From contig JAEWIW010000335.1 in NCBI GenBank assembly GCA_023386855.1, forward strand, positions 1 through 10,203: 10,203 bases of DNA, given 5' to 3'. The notes below the pieces were generated by a model. That model worked only from the letters and a program-made list of their open reading frames with translations, was not told where the DNA came from and did not search any database. Within the stretch, counting starts at the first letter, position 1. Every line of letters starts with the position of its first letter. The position numbers and the translations under genes were made by a program. This stretch comes from Bacteroidota bacterium (lineage in GTDB: Bacteria; Bacteroidota; Bacteroidia; Chitinophagales; Chitinophagaceae). Of this stretch, positions 1-7,474 are shown piece after piece.

Positions 1-1571
1 ATGTCATAGCCTACATTATAAGCATGTTTGGGAACCTCGTTAAACCAGGGGTTTGAAGCATCGGGCTGGTTGGCAGCCGCATTCCAGTAAAGTTGCACCA
101 ATGGAGATTGACCGAACTGGTGATTGAGTGCAATGTCCATGATCACGGCAATGCCATTCTTATGACATTCATCGATGAATTGTTTCATGGAATTGGCAGT
201 GCCATAATATTTATCGGGGGCAAAGTAAAAGGATGAATTATAACCCCAGCTCAGGTTTCCTTCAAATTCATTTACCGGCATCAGTTCAATAGCATTGATG
301 CCGAGGCGAACAAGGTAGGGGAGCGTATCCTTTAAAGTTTTCCAGTCGTGCGCACTAACAAAATCCCTTACCAGTAATTCATAGATGACCAGTCCCTGTT
401 TATCGGGCCTCGTGAAGTTTGGAACCTGCCATGAATAGGCCGGTGCGCCTGGTTGAAGTGTACTTACAATACCCGTTGTTTTGCCTGTTGGATAGGCTTT
501 TAAATTGGGATAGGTTGAAGCTTCAATGAATTTATCATTATCGGGGTCCAGTACCATTTCGGTATAGGGATCAGCGATCTTCAATGATGAATTCACCAGG
601 TATTGGTATGCATAGGTCTTTCCGGCCTGTAAACCCGTGATCCTTTTCCAGAAACGATTTCCATCGGGCGTCTTGTTCATCTGGTAACCGGTTTGTTCCT
701 GCCAGTTATTGAATTCACCGATCACTGCCACTCTTGTTTTACCCGGCGCGAATAATACAAGTACAGCGGAAGTATCGCCGGGTTCATAATTGATCCCATC
801 ACGTACTCCTGCTGGCAATGCAGCAACATTGGCAGCGCCGGCAACAAAGAAGTTTAGGGTATCGCTTAAAGTAGTACCATTAACTGTTGCGGTAGCTATA
901 ACCTGCTGGTTCCCCGGCTGCGTAATTTCTGCCTGGTAAGAGATGATATTATTATCACTTAATTGTTCTGCCAGTGCTCCATTGAAATAAATTTTTAAGG
1001 AAGATGGCTGGTTGGAAGCATATACGATATCAAGTAAATCACCAACTTCCTTTTGAATAGGTTCCTGCACGGGAACATACTTTGGTTCTATTGGTGGGGA
1101 AAGAAACTTTGAGGCGAAGGCATCATTGTAAAGGGGGACAAACATATCGGATCCATCGGCATTACGCTGTACCACGGTGCCAGCGCCATTCCTGAACAAT
1201 ATCGCGATCTTCTGGATGGTTTCACCGGCATCGAGGTTGAAGAATGTCTTAGGCGATTCAACCTTGAAACGGTATTTATTATTACCCAGTGATTCTGCTT
1301 TTACTGCTGCATTTGGTGCATTGAAATTATTAAACTTAACGTGCTTCCAGTCGGCCGCAGAACTGCTTTTGTTGGTGATTACCCCGATATGCACATACAC
1401 ATCATTGGGGTTTGCATAATTCATTAATCCCCTATTTCCTTTGGTAGCATCCATGAGGATCGCAATGGTGCCAGTGTCTTTGGGGAAGGTAGGAGTGGTG
1501 GTTAAAAGCTGTGCATGGAGTGAGAGGGAGCATACAATTGCCAGTAAGTAAAGCAGGATTGATTTCATCAT
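1..1571 (-). CDS. Secreted GH13 alpha-amylase-family glycoside hydrolase, 3' end missing (runs off left edge)
   Basis: About 523 codons are visible, with no stop before the left edge. The start is the ATG at 1571; a second ATG follows at once (1568). The N-terminus MMKSILLYLLAIVCSLSLHA is a Sec signal peptide with likely cleavage before Gln; the Cys lacks a proper lipobox, so it is probably not a lipoprotein. Three beta domains precede the barrel: an N-terminal domain (about residues 25-145) of the type found on Bacteroidota alpha-amylases, an Ig-like stretch (about 150-245), and a CBM48/E-set-like domain (about 255-345; GVRDGINY at 255-262, GEFNNW ending at W290). The GH13 barrel starts near residue 390 (YELLVRDF from 397), with NEFEGNLSWGYNSSFYF and conserved region I DIALNH at 479-484. 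The nucleophile and acid/base regions lie outside the window, so activity and exact specificity (alpha-amylase or neopullulanase-like) cannot be judged. Its place behind susE fits surface cleavage of starch-like glucans. Confidence 0.93.
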   Translation of the reverse strand, partial: MMKSILLYLLAIVCSLSLHAQLLTTTPTFPKDTGTIAILMDATKGNRGLMNYANPNDVYVHIGVITNKSSSAADWKHVKFNNFNAPNAAVKAESLGNNKYRFKVESPKTFFNLDAGETIQKIAILFRNGAGTVVQRNADGSDMFVPLYNDAFASKFLSPPIEPKYVPVQEPIQKEVGDLLDIVYASNQPSSLKIYFNGALAEQLSDNNIISYQAEITQPGNQQVIATATVNGTTLSDTLNFFVAGAANVAALPAGVRDGINYEPGDTSAVLVLFAPGKTRVAVIGEFNNWQEQTGYQMNKTPDGNRFWKRITGLQAGKTYAYQYLVNSSLKIADPYTEMVLDPDNDKFIEASTYPNLKAYPTGKTTGIVSTLQPGAPAYSWQVPNFTRPDKQGLVIYELLVRDFVSAHDWKTLKDTLPYLVRLGINAIELMPVNEFEGNLSWGYNSSFYFAPDKYYGTANSMKQFIDECHKNGIAVIMDIALNHQFGQSPLVQLYWNAAANQPDASNPWFNEVPKHAYNVGYD

Positions 1572-1590
1572 AGGAGGGGTTTTCTATGCG

Positions 1591-1622
1591 AAAAAGTACT
1601 TATAAATTTTAATATGACGAAA
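1591..1622 (-). promoter_or_regulatory. Weak candidate promoter for the amylase gene
   Basis: Read on the minus strand, TTTC (1622-1619) and TACTTTTT (1598-1591) are 20 bases apart. They resemble the Bacteroidota -33 (TTTG) and -7 (TAnnTTTG) elements, each with one mismatch. The implied 5' leader is only about 15 bases. The match is imperfect in AT-rich sequence, so this is a suggestion only. It lies just after the susE-amylase hairpin, where a second promoter would make sense. Confidence 0.25.
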
Positions 1623-1628
1623 GCTTAA

Positions 1629-1667
1629 AATGATGATACCGGGAGCAGGGCCACCGGTATCATCATT
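1629..1667 (-). terminator. Strong hairpin between susE and the amylase gene (possible partial terminator)
   Basis: AATGATGATACCGG (1629-1642) and CCGGTATCATCATT (1654-1667) are exact reverse complements: 14 bp of stem with an 11-base loop. On the minus strand the stem begins 10 bases past the susE stop and is followed by only a short T run (four Ts, then AAG). That is weak for a full intrinsic terminator. Partial termination, or an RNA 3'-end stabiliser protecting the upstream susCDE message, fits better. The role is inferred; the stem is seen directly. Confidence 0.55.
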
Positions 1668-1677
1668 ATTTCCTGCA

Positions 1678-2703
1678 TTAATTTTTCTTTACAGTATAAG
1701 TATAGTTGCCCGGGATGGAAAGATCAAGCGTTACCATATAATTGCCTGCTGTGGCAATAACGATATTTGATCCGCCATATTCCATATTCTTATCGGCATC
1801 ATCATCACCGAGGTTAATATCCCAACCATCATTAGCGCGGAACTTGATTTCACCCTGCACCAGGTCCATGGTAATAGACCAGGTTTTGGTGGCTTCGTCA
1901 TATACCATGTTCTGGTCAACATCCCAGCTTCCTGTTGCTGAACCTACCAGGCCCCAGTCGGTTTTGGTAGCGCTCCAGGTCATAGCCGCGGTGCTTGCAT
2001 TCAGTTTATAATAGCCAGCTCCGGGAACGGTAAGGTTTCCACCGCTGGTGCTGAGTGTTCCGTTTCCACCATCACCATAATTGGTATGGTTCCAGTCGGG
2101 CTCAGAAGTGAATTTGAATTCAGAAGCACCGTTGAAATACACATAGCCTTCATATACTCCATTATCTTTTTTGGAAGAAACCTTTGGAGCATTGGCCGGA
2201 TCCCATCCCTGGTATCCACCGGGAACCCAGAGAGAAAGATAATTAATGATCACCAGGTAAGGGGTAACCTTAACTGAAACGGCATTCGACATAACCGGTT
2301 CAACTCCCGACCCGATATCTGCTTTCAGTCGTACCTCCAGTGTATTTTCATTAGCAGGCGCAAGACCGAGCAATATTGCCATCTGGTTGAATTCTGCAGT
2401 AGTGAACTTTTTCTGCAGTCCATTGATGACATATTCCTTTGGTTCCGCAAAATCATTTCCAGCCTTATCGATCTGCAAAATATATTTGACAGCGGCCTGG
2501 TAACCGAAATCAGAAGCATCCCAGCTGAAAGTGGTTGCCGTATCTGTTGCGTTGGTTGAATTAAGGACAAGATTAGATTCCGATACCTGCAAAGTAGGTG
2601 CGGTGCCGGCTTTCAATACTGCCCTCACTTCATCTTTCTCACATGACCAAAGAGCCACCGATGCTACTGCGAAGAGCAGGAATCTATTGATAAACTTTTT
2701 CAT
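1678..2703 (-). CDS. susE: SusE-like surface glycan-binding lipoprotein
   Basis: 341 residues. The N-terminus MKKFINRFLLFAVASVALWSC is a lipoprotein signal with lipid-anchored Cys21; the following EKDE is acidic and charged, as in Bacteroidota surface-export signals. A SusE N-terminal Ig-like domain spans about 22-150. Two tandem SusE/SusF-type carbohydrate-binding domains follow, about 155-245 (LWVPGGYQGWDP, EFKFTSEPDWNHTNYGDGG) and 248-341 (GLVGSATGSWD, EIKFRANDGWDINLGDDD), the second a divergent repeat of the first. Members of this family bind starch at the cell surface without catalytic activity. Stop is TAA. The gene lies 43 bases after susD in the same direction. There is no separate susF before the amylase gene, so this protein may be the only accessory glycan binder here. 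Start ATG is in an AT-rich context without a Shine-Dalgarno. Confidence 0.92.
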   Translation of the reverse strand: MKKFINRFLLFAVASVALWSCEKDEVRAVLKAGTAPTLQVSESNLVLNSTNATDTATTFSWDASDFGYQAAVKYILQIDKAGNDFAEPKEYVINGLQKKFTTAEFNQMAILLGLAPANENTLEVRLKADIGSGVEPVMSNAVSVKVTPYLVIINYLSLWVPGGYQGWDPANAPKVSSKKDNGVYEGYVYFNGASEFKFTSEPDWNHTNYGDGGNGTLSTSGGNLTVPGAGYYKLNASTAAMTWSATKTDWGLVGSATGSWDVDQNMVYDEATKTWSITMDLVQGEIKFRANDGWDINLGDDDADKNMEYGGSNIVIATAGNYMVTLDLSIPGNYTYTVKKN

Positions 2704-2746
2704 ATTTCTAATTTTCTAAGCAAGAATTGTAGTTTACTAACGGTGA

Positions 2747-4336
2747 TCAATAACCGGCGTTTTGATCCAGGTTTGGATTAGCAGTGATATCTGCTGAAGG
2801 AATAGGGAACAATACTCTTGTATCTTCCACTGCTCTTCCTTCTGCAACACCACCTTTCCAGGGCCAGAGGTAATTTGAACCGGTATATTTTCCAAAGCGG
2901 ATAAGGTCAGTTCTTCTCTTGGCTTCCCAGTTCAATTCCCTTGCACGTTCATTGAGCAGGAAATCGAGGGTGAGTTCACCCTGTGAAATATTACCACTTG
3001 TATTTCCATAAGCTCTTTCACGCAGGTCATTGACATATCCTACTGCTGTAGCCACATCACCACCAGTGCCACCGCGAACAACGGCTTCAGCATAGATCAG
3101 GTAAGCTTCCGCCAGGCGGAACAGTGGGAAATCAGTATCTGGGTGATCACCTGATTTATCAGAACCCATATTTCCATTCCTGTCAACATTTTTGAACTTG
3201 GTGATAGGGAACCCTTCGGTAAATGTCCCCAGGTCGTTGATATCAAGTGTTTGTCCACTGGTATGGAACATTCCCCTGCTGTCAACACTTGCATCAGTAG
3301 TGGGGAACAGGTTAACAATATTTTTTGTTGTTCTTAAACCTGCCCATCCGCCGTTGATACCAAAATCTTCTTTATTCATATTACCACCCACAGGTGCATG
3401 CACCAGGTAGGTCATACCACCAAATGAACGGGTATGCTGACCGTCAAACACAATCGGGAAGATGATCTCGTTCGATAAATTATTATCGGCAAGAAACAGG
3501 TTCTTATATTCAGGTTCCAGTGTATATCCTGCGCCAATTACTTTTTTAGCATAAGTTATAGCATCAGTATAACGCTCTGTGCCCGTATAAACCTTTGCAT
3601 TGAGATAAAGATTTGCCAGCAGCATCCATGCGGCACCTTTGTCGGCACGTCCATATTCATTCTGTCCTGGCTCGGCGAGCTGGCTTTCAAGATCAAGCAG
3701 TTCACCTTCCACGTATTCAAATACTTCTGCCCTTGATTTTTGTTGGGGGAAGAAAGAACCTACTTTATCCAGTTCTGTTACGAAAGGAATATTTCCAAAC
3801 AGGTCGATGGCATGCGAATAACTGAGTGCACGCATGAACCTTGCTTCTGCACGGAAACGCTTTGCATCATCCAGGTTTGAACCGGTAATACCTCTTGAAT
3901 TGAGTTTATCATCGGAAGTTTCCCGGATAAACTCGTTAGCCAAAGATATCTGGTAGTAAAAGCGGTTATACATGGCTGTTATGAACTCGTTGGTAGGAGT
4001 CCAGGTCATCTTATGAAGATCCTGGATGGTACCATCATTCCATGCAATCACAGCTTCATCAGTGGTCAGTTCCTGCATCTGCCAGTACTGGCGGAAGTAA
4101 GTTGAAAATCCTTCATCAATACCACTGATATCGGGTCGTCCTGAAGGGCCCGACTGCCCGCTCACGGCAAGGCCGGCATATACTTTGGCAAGGATCTGTT
4201 TGTAATTGGCAAAATCATTATACACCGATGCCGAAGTAACATCGTAAAAGGGTGAACGGTCAAGATCTTTGGTGCAGGCAGCAAAACCAAATGCAACCAC
4301 CGCAACCATGATGACCTTTATCAAATTCTTTCTCAT
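2747..4336 (-). CDS. susD: SusD/RagB-family outer-membrane glycan-binding lipoprotein
   Basis: 529 residues, a usual length for the family. MRKNLIKVIMVAVVAFGFAAC is a lipoprotein signal with Cys21, followed by TKDLD. The SusD-like N-terminal region and TPR-type helices are recognisable, including the signature ARFMRALSYSHAIDLFGNIP (about 165-184). The C-terminal SusD/RagB domain shows FPLFRLAEAYLIYAEAV, LLNERARELNWEAKRRTDLI and the terminal PIPSADITANPNLDQNAGY. SusD proteins sit on the outer face of the SusC barrel as a hinged lid that hands oligosaccharides to the channel. The gene starts 18 bases after the susC stop and ends (TGA) 43 bases before susE, so co-transcription is very likely. 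Substrate is inferred as alpha-glucan from the neighbouring SusE and GH13 enzyme; the protein itself does not show it. Confidence 0.96.
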   Translation of the reverse strand: MRKNLIKVIMVAVVAFGFAACTKDLDRSPFYDVTSASVYNDFANYKQILAKVYAGLAVSGQSGPSGRPDISGIDEGFSTYFRQYWQMQELTTDEAVIAWNDGTIQDLHKMTWTPTNEFITAMYNRFYYQISLANEFIRETSDDKLNSRGITGSNLDDAKRFRAEARFMRALSYSHAIDLFGNIPFVTELDKVGSFFPQQKSRAEVFEYVEGELLDLESQLAEPGQNEYGRADKGAAWMLLANLYLNAKVYTGTERYTDAITYAKKVIGAGYTLEPEYKNLFLADNNLSNEIIFPIVFDGQHTRSFGGMTYLVHAPVGGNMNKEDFGINGGWAGLRTTKNIVNLFPTTDASVDSRGMFHTSGQTLDINDLGTFTEGFPITKFKNVDRNGNMGSDKSGDHPDTDFPLFRLAEAYLIYAEAVVRGGTGGDVATAVGYVNDLRERAYGNTSGNISQGELTLDFLLNERARELNWEAKRRTDLIRFGKYTGSNYLWPWKGGVAEGRAVEDTRVLFPIPSADITANPNLDQNAGY

Positions 4337-4355
4337 ATCTTAAATTATCTAAGAT
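4337..4355 (-). repeat. Short inverted repeat at the susC-susD junction
   Basis: ATCTTA (4337-4342) and TAAGAT (4350-4355) form a 6-bp-arm inverted repeat with a 7-base spacer. It fills the whole intergenic gap and touches the last base of the susC stop codon. It ends directly against the susD ATG. It could be a weak RNA hairpin affecting susD initiation, but arms this short and AT-rich occur easily by chance. Confidence 0.3.
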
Positions 4356-7306
4356 TAAAAATCAAGGTTTACGCCAAGTGAATACACACGTGGTCTTGGA
4401 TAGAAGTTGTTATCAATACCACCGGCGATCTCAGGATCAAGCCCGCTGTACTTGGTGATCACGAACACGTTGTTCACGGTTCCTGTAACCCTTACTCCTA
4501 CTTTATCATTCCAGAGGCGACCGAAGTTGTATCCTACGTTAATGTTATCCATGCGCAGGAAAGATGCGTTCTCAACATAATAATCAGAGAACAATTGGAA
4601 CTCGTTAAACTTTGTATTCTTTACACTCGCTGATACATTGCTCAGGTAGTTGGGGAAAGAGAATGCCTTGTATGCACCATTGTTTGCAGCGAAGTTATTG
4701 TCAACATAGTTGTTGAAACTTCCGCGAAGGGTGAAAGAAGCAAACCATTTCTGGTAACTTAATTGTGAGCTGAAACCCAGGAACACGGTAGGTTCTGGTG
4801 ATTTATAACGGTACTTATCCTTATCGGTCACTACACCATCACCATTGAGGTCTGCATATAATCCTTCAACAGGATTTCCTTCATTGTCATATACCTGCTT
4901 GTATACATAAAAAGCATAAGGATTGTAGCCAACAGTATTCATCTGGATATAGTTACCTACACCACCAGCGATGGTACCGCTTTCATAACCGATAAAGGTT
5001 TTATCCTCGATCTTACTGAGCTTGGTAATCTTTGTTTTATTGAACGTGATGTTGAAATCAGCGTCCCACCTGAATTTGCTGTTCTGCACAGGAGTGGCGC
5101 CCAATACTATCTCAACACCTTTGTTTTCAATATTACCTACGTTGGTAAGCAGCCTGTTGGTAAGGTTTGAACCGGCAGGTACAGAGATCACCGCCAGCAG
5201 GTCCTTTGTTCTCTTGAAGTAATAATCCACGCTACCATGAATTTTGTTATCAAGGATACCGAAATCAAGACCGGCATTATAGGTCTCTGTTTCTTCCCAC
5301 TTGATATTGGCATCATACCCTTCAGGACGTAAAGTGTTATACAATGAGTCGCCCAACTGGTACTGGGCTGTTCCATCACTGAGTGAATATTTAGGCAGGT
5401 AAGGATAGTCACCATTGTTGATGTCCTGCTGACCGGTTACACCATAGCCTAAACGAAGTTTCAGGTCGCTGATCAGCGTCGAATTTTTCAGGAAGCTTTC
5501 ATTATTGATCCTCCATGCAAATGCTGCTGAAGGGAACAGGCCCCAACGGGTATCAGGACTGAACCTTGAAGATCCATCACGACGAAGGGTTGCAGTAAGC
5601 AGGAACCTGTCGTCATAATTATAATTCGCTCTTCCAAAGAAAGAGATCAACGTATTCTGTGTTTTGAAAGGTACCGCTGCAGGAGTGGTATCTGTTCCGC
5701 GGTAAACAGGGAAGGATGGTGATTCTGTCATCCAGTCCTGGTAAGAGTAACCTGCAGTAACATCAACACGGCTCTTGATCGATTTGATATCCTTTGCATA
5801 GTTAAGGTAGAATTCCAGCAGCTTGTTCTTTTTCTCCTGTTCGTACTGGCTTCTTGAACCTTTTACATAATAGGCAGTGGCAGCGGTTTTTGGATTCACC
5901 ACCGTTCCTTCTCCCTTTGAATAATCATAACCCAGGTTAAGGTTAGCTCTTAATTCAGGAAGGAAATGCATTTTATAATCGAACTGGATATTACCAATAC
6001 TCCTGAAACCATCGCTGATATCCCTGCGCTGCTTCAGCATGCTCACGGGGTTGCGGGTTCCAAGGGTATTCAATTCATTGCTTGAAGGATCAAGCCATTC
6101 CCAGTAACCACCCAGCTCTGTATTGGTTTTTTCATACACGGGCTTGGTAGGATCGAAAGCCACCGCAGCACCAATCGCACCCTGGTCGGCAAAACGGGTA
6201 TGGGTTTGAGCTGCCTTCACATTCATGTCAATGCTAAGGTGATTGTCGAGGAACTTTGGACTGAGGTTCAGCGCTCCTGATTTCCTGTCCATCTTGGAGG
6301 TAAGAAGAATACCCTCTTGTGTCAGGTATCCTACGGAAACCCTGAAAGGTAATTGTCCTACTGCACCACTTACACTGAGGTTATTGTCGGAGCTTAATGC
6401 ATTCTGGAAGATCTGGTCCTGCCAGTCGGTATTGAGTGTCCCCAAAAGTTCTGCCTGGGCAGGGGTACCGTTCTCGGTAACTACTTTGCGGAATTCGTCG
6501 CCGGTCAGCACATCCACTTTACCCACGCGCTGTGAAAGGGAAGCAACAGTGCTGAAGTTGAAACGCAATGGGCCTCTTGAACCTTTCTTTGTAGTAATCA
6601 GGATCACCCCGTTCGATGCTCTTGAACCGTAAATGGCGGTTGCAGAAGCATCCTTCAGGATATTGAAGCTTTCAATATCATTAGGGTTGATAAAGTTCAG
6701 CGGGTTTGCTGCACCGGAAATGCCACCATTATCCAATGGAACTCCATCGATCACGATCAGCGGGTCGTTGCTGGCATTCAGTGAAGAACCACCCCTGATT
6801 CTGATGCGGCTTCCCGCACCTGGCGCACCACCATTGGAAGTGATCTGCACACCGGCCACTTTACCGGCGATCAATTGCTCGGGGGTAGTGATCGGACCTT
6901 TGTTGAAGTCCTTGGCAGATATGGCGGTCACTGAACCGGTGAGGTCCTTTTTGCGCACCGTTCCATATCCCACTACAATCACTTCATTAAGGGCGGCAGT
7001 GTTCTGGTTTAAAATAAGATTTACGGTTGAAGTGTTCGAGATATCAATTTCCCGGCTTTCAAATCCTACTGATGAAACCACCAGGGTAGTGGTTCCCGCA
7101 GGAACACTTAACCTGAACTCACCTTCCGCATTGGTGGTGGTTCCAAGGTTTTGATTTTTAACTGTAATGGATACTCCGGGGATACCTTTCAAGGCGTTGT
7201 CGGTGATTTTTCCCGAAACGACTTTCTCCTGCGCTTCGGAAGCCAGCCATGTAAGAGAGAAAAACAGGGGCATAGCAAACGACAGCAAGAATCGTTTTAA
7301 GCTCAT
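4355..7306 (-). CDS. susC: SusC/RagA-family TonB-dependent outer-membrane transporter
   Basis: 983 residues, a normal SusC length. The Sec signal MSLKRFLLSFAMPLFFSLTW plus LASEA is probably cleaved before Gln26. A carboxypeptidase-D-regulatory-like domain follows (about 29-105, with VSGKITD, GIPGVSITVKN and VSSVGF). Then come the TonB-box-like stretch LNEVIVVGYGTVRKKDLTG (107-124) and the plug domain, with IRIRGGSSL, DPLIVIDGVP (181-190) and the SusC signature LKDASATAIYGSRASNGVI (about 217-235). The rest is the 22-strand barrel, ending in RVYSLGVNLDF with terminal Phe, as outer-membrane proteins do. A Ca-binding-like loop, DLNGDGVVTDKDK, is at 819-831. There is no STN domain, so signalling through an ECF sigma/anti-sigma pair is unlikely. 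It imports oligosaccharides using TonB-ExbBD energy, in complex with SusD. First gene of the operon; stop TAA. Confidence 0.97.
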   Translation of the reverse strand: MSLKRFLLSFAMPLFFSLTWLASEAQEKVVSGKITDNALKGIPGVSITVKNQNLGTTTNAEGEFRLSVPAGTTTLVVSSVGFESREIDISNTSTVNLILNQNTAALNEVIVVGYGTVRKKDLTGSVTAISAKDFNKGPITTPEQLIAGKVAGVQITSNGGAPGAGSRIRIRGGSSLNASNDPLIVIDGVPLDNGGISGAANPLNFINPNDIESFNILKDASATAIYGSRASNGVILITTKKGSRGPLRFNFSTVASLSQRVGKVDVLTGDEFRKVVTENGTPAQAELLGTLNTDWQDQIFQNALSSDNNLSVSGAVGQLPFRVSVGYLTQEGILLTSKMDRKSGALNLSPKFLDNHLSIDMNVKAAQTHTRFADQGAIGAAVAFDPTKPVYEKTNTELGGYWEWLDPSSNELNTLGTRNPVSMLKQRRDISDGFRSIGNIQFDYKMHFLPELRANLNLGYDYSKGEGTVVNPKTAATAYYVKGSRSQYEQEKKNKLLEFYLNYAKDIKSIKSRVDVTAGYSYQDWMTESPSFPVYRGTDTTPAAVPFKTQNTLISFFGRANYNYDDRFLLTATLRRDGSSRFSPDTRWGLFPSAAFAWRINNESFLKNSTLISDLKLRLGYGVTGQQDINNGDYPYLPKYSLSDGTAQYQLGDSLYNTLRPEGYDANIKWEETETYNAGLDFGILDNKIHGSVDYYFKRTKDLLAVISVPAGSNLTNRLLTNVGNIENKGVEIVLGATPVQNSKFRWDADFNITFNKTKITKLSKIEDKTFIGYESGTIAGGVGNYIQMNTVGYNPYAFYVYKQVYDNEGNPVEGLYADLNGDGVVTDKDKYRYKSPEPTVFLGFSSQLSYQKWFASFTLRGSFNNYVDNNFAANNGAYKAFSFPNYLSNVSASVKNTKFNEFQLFSDYYVENASFLRMDNINVGYNFGRLWNDKVGVRVTGTVNNVFVITKYSGLDPEIAGGIDNNFYPRPRVYSLGVNLDF

Positions 7307-7345
7307 AATCCGTGTGGTTTTTTACATAAACAATAATCGAAAGCA

Positions 7346-7382
7346 TGTACTTACTACACATTAACAATATGTAATAAGTACA
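7346..7382 (-). promoter_or_regulatory. Paired inverted operator-like sites upstream of susC
   Basis: TGTACTTACTACA (7346-7358) and TGTAATAAGTACA (7370-7382) are inverted copies of one 13-mer, TGTACTTAYTACA, matching at 12 of 13 positions. Each copy is also near-palindromic in itself (TGTA-N5-TACA). Centres are 24 bp apart, and the full arms extend to 16 bases with 14 matches and a 5-base centre. The block lies 40-76 bases upstream of the susC start codon. Two readings are possible: a pair of dimer-binding operator sites, or a hairpin in the susC leader RNA. No regulator gene is visible in the window. A rough TACTTTG just upstream (7389-7383, minus strand) could be a -7 element, but no convincing -33 partner was found. 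Confidence 0.5.
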
Positions 7383-7390
7383 CAAAGTAG

Positions 7391-7400
7391 TGAAATTTCA
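7391..7400. repeat. Perfect 10-bp palindrome in the susC-ligA divergent region
   Basis: TGAAATTTCA is a perfect palindrome, 8 bases on the ligA side of the operator-like pair. It shares TGAAA/TTTCA half-sites with the larger inverted repeat at 7419-7435. It may be a regulator site, or chance in AT-rich DNA. Confidence 0.3.
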
Positions 7401-7418
7401 ATTCCATTAACATTTTGT

Positions 7419-7435
7419 CTGAAAATTTTTTTCAG
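7419..7435. repeat. Inverted repeat CTGAAAA-TTT-TTTTCAG
   Basis: Seven-base arms (7419-7425 and 7429-7435) flank a TTT centre. Read on either strand this is a weak AT-rich stem. It lies 16 bases upstream of the candidate ligA -7 element, so it overlaps where a -33 element would fall. It could therefore be an operator for ligA, or simply an AT-rich upstream element. Confidence 0.3.
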
Positions 7436-7450
7436 GCCTGCCTGCTGCGC

Positions 7451-7458
7451 TAGATTTA
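7451..7458 (+). promoter_or_regulatory. Candidate ligA promoter (-7 element)
   Basis: TAGATTTA matches the Bacteroidota -7 consensus TAnnTTTG except for the last base. It lies 16 bases before the proposed ligA ATG (7475). The T-run ending TTTC at 7433 is about 18 bases upstream and could act as a degenerate -33 element. The implied leader would be about 10 bases. No better plus-strand match was seen between susC and ligA. Confidence 0.35.
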
Positions 7459-7474
7459 CACCATAATCACCACT

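Noticed and set aside
1177..1419. 80-codon plus-strand open frame opposite the amylase N-terminus
   Set aside because: The minus strand here encodes the recognisable N-terminal amylase domain; the plus-strand product matches nothing known.
1572..1577. AGGAGG, a Shine-Dalgarno-like sequence near the amylase start
   Set aside because: It is on the plus strand. On the transcribed strand it reads CCTCCT, so it cannot act as a ribosome-binding site for the minus-strand gene, and no plus-strand gene follows it.
6633..7154. 173-codon open frame on the plus strand antisense to susC
   Set aside because: It overlaps well-conserved plug-domain coding sequence and its translation resembles no known protein. 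It is a shadow of the GC pattern of susC. The 129-codon frame at 6243-6632 is the same case.
7322..7327. ATG-TAA start-stop mini-ORF on the minus strand upstream of susC
   Set aside because: Six bases in AT-rich DNA are expected by chance, and there is no sign of a ribosome-binding context.
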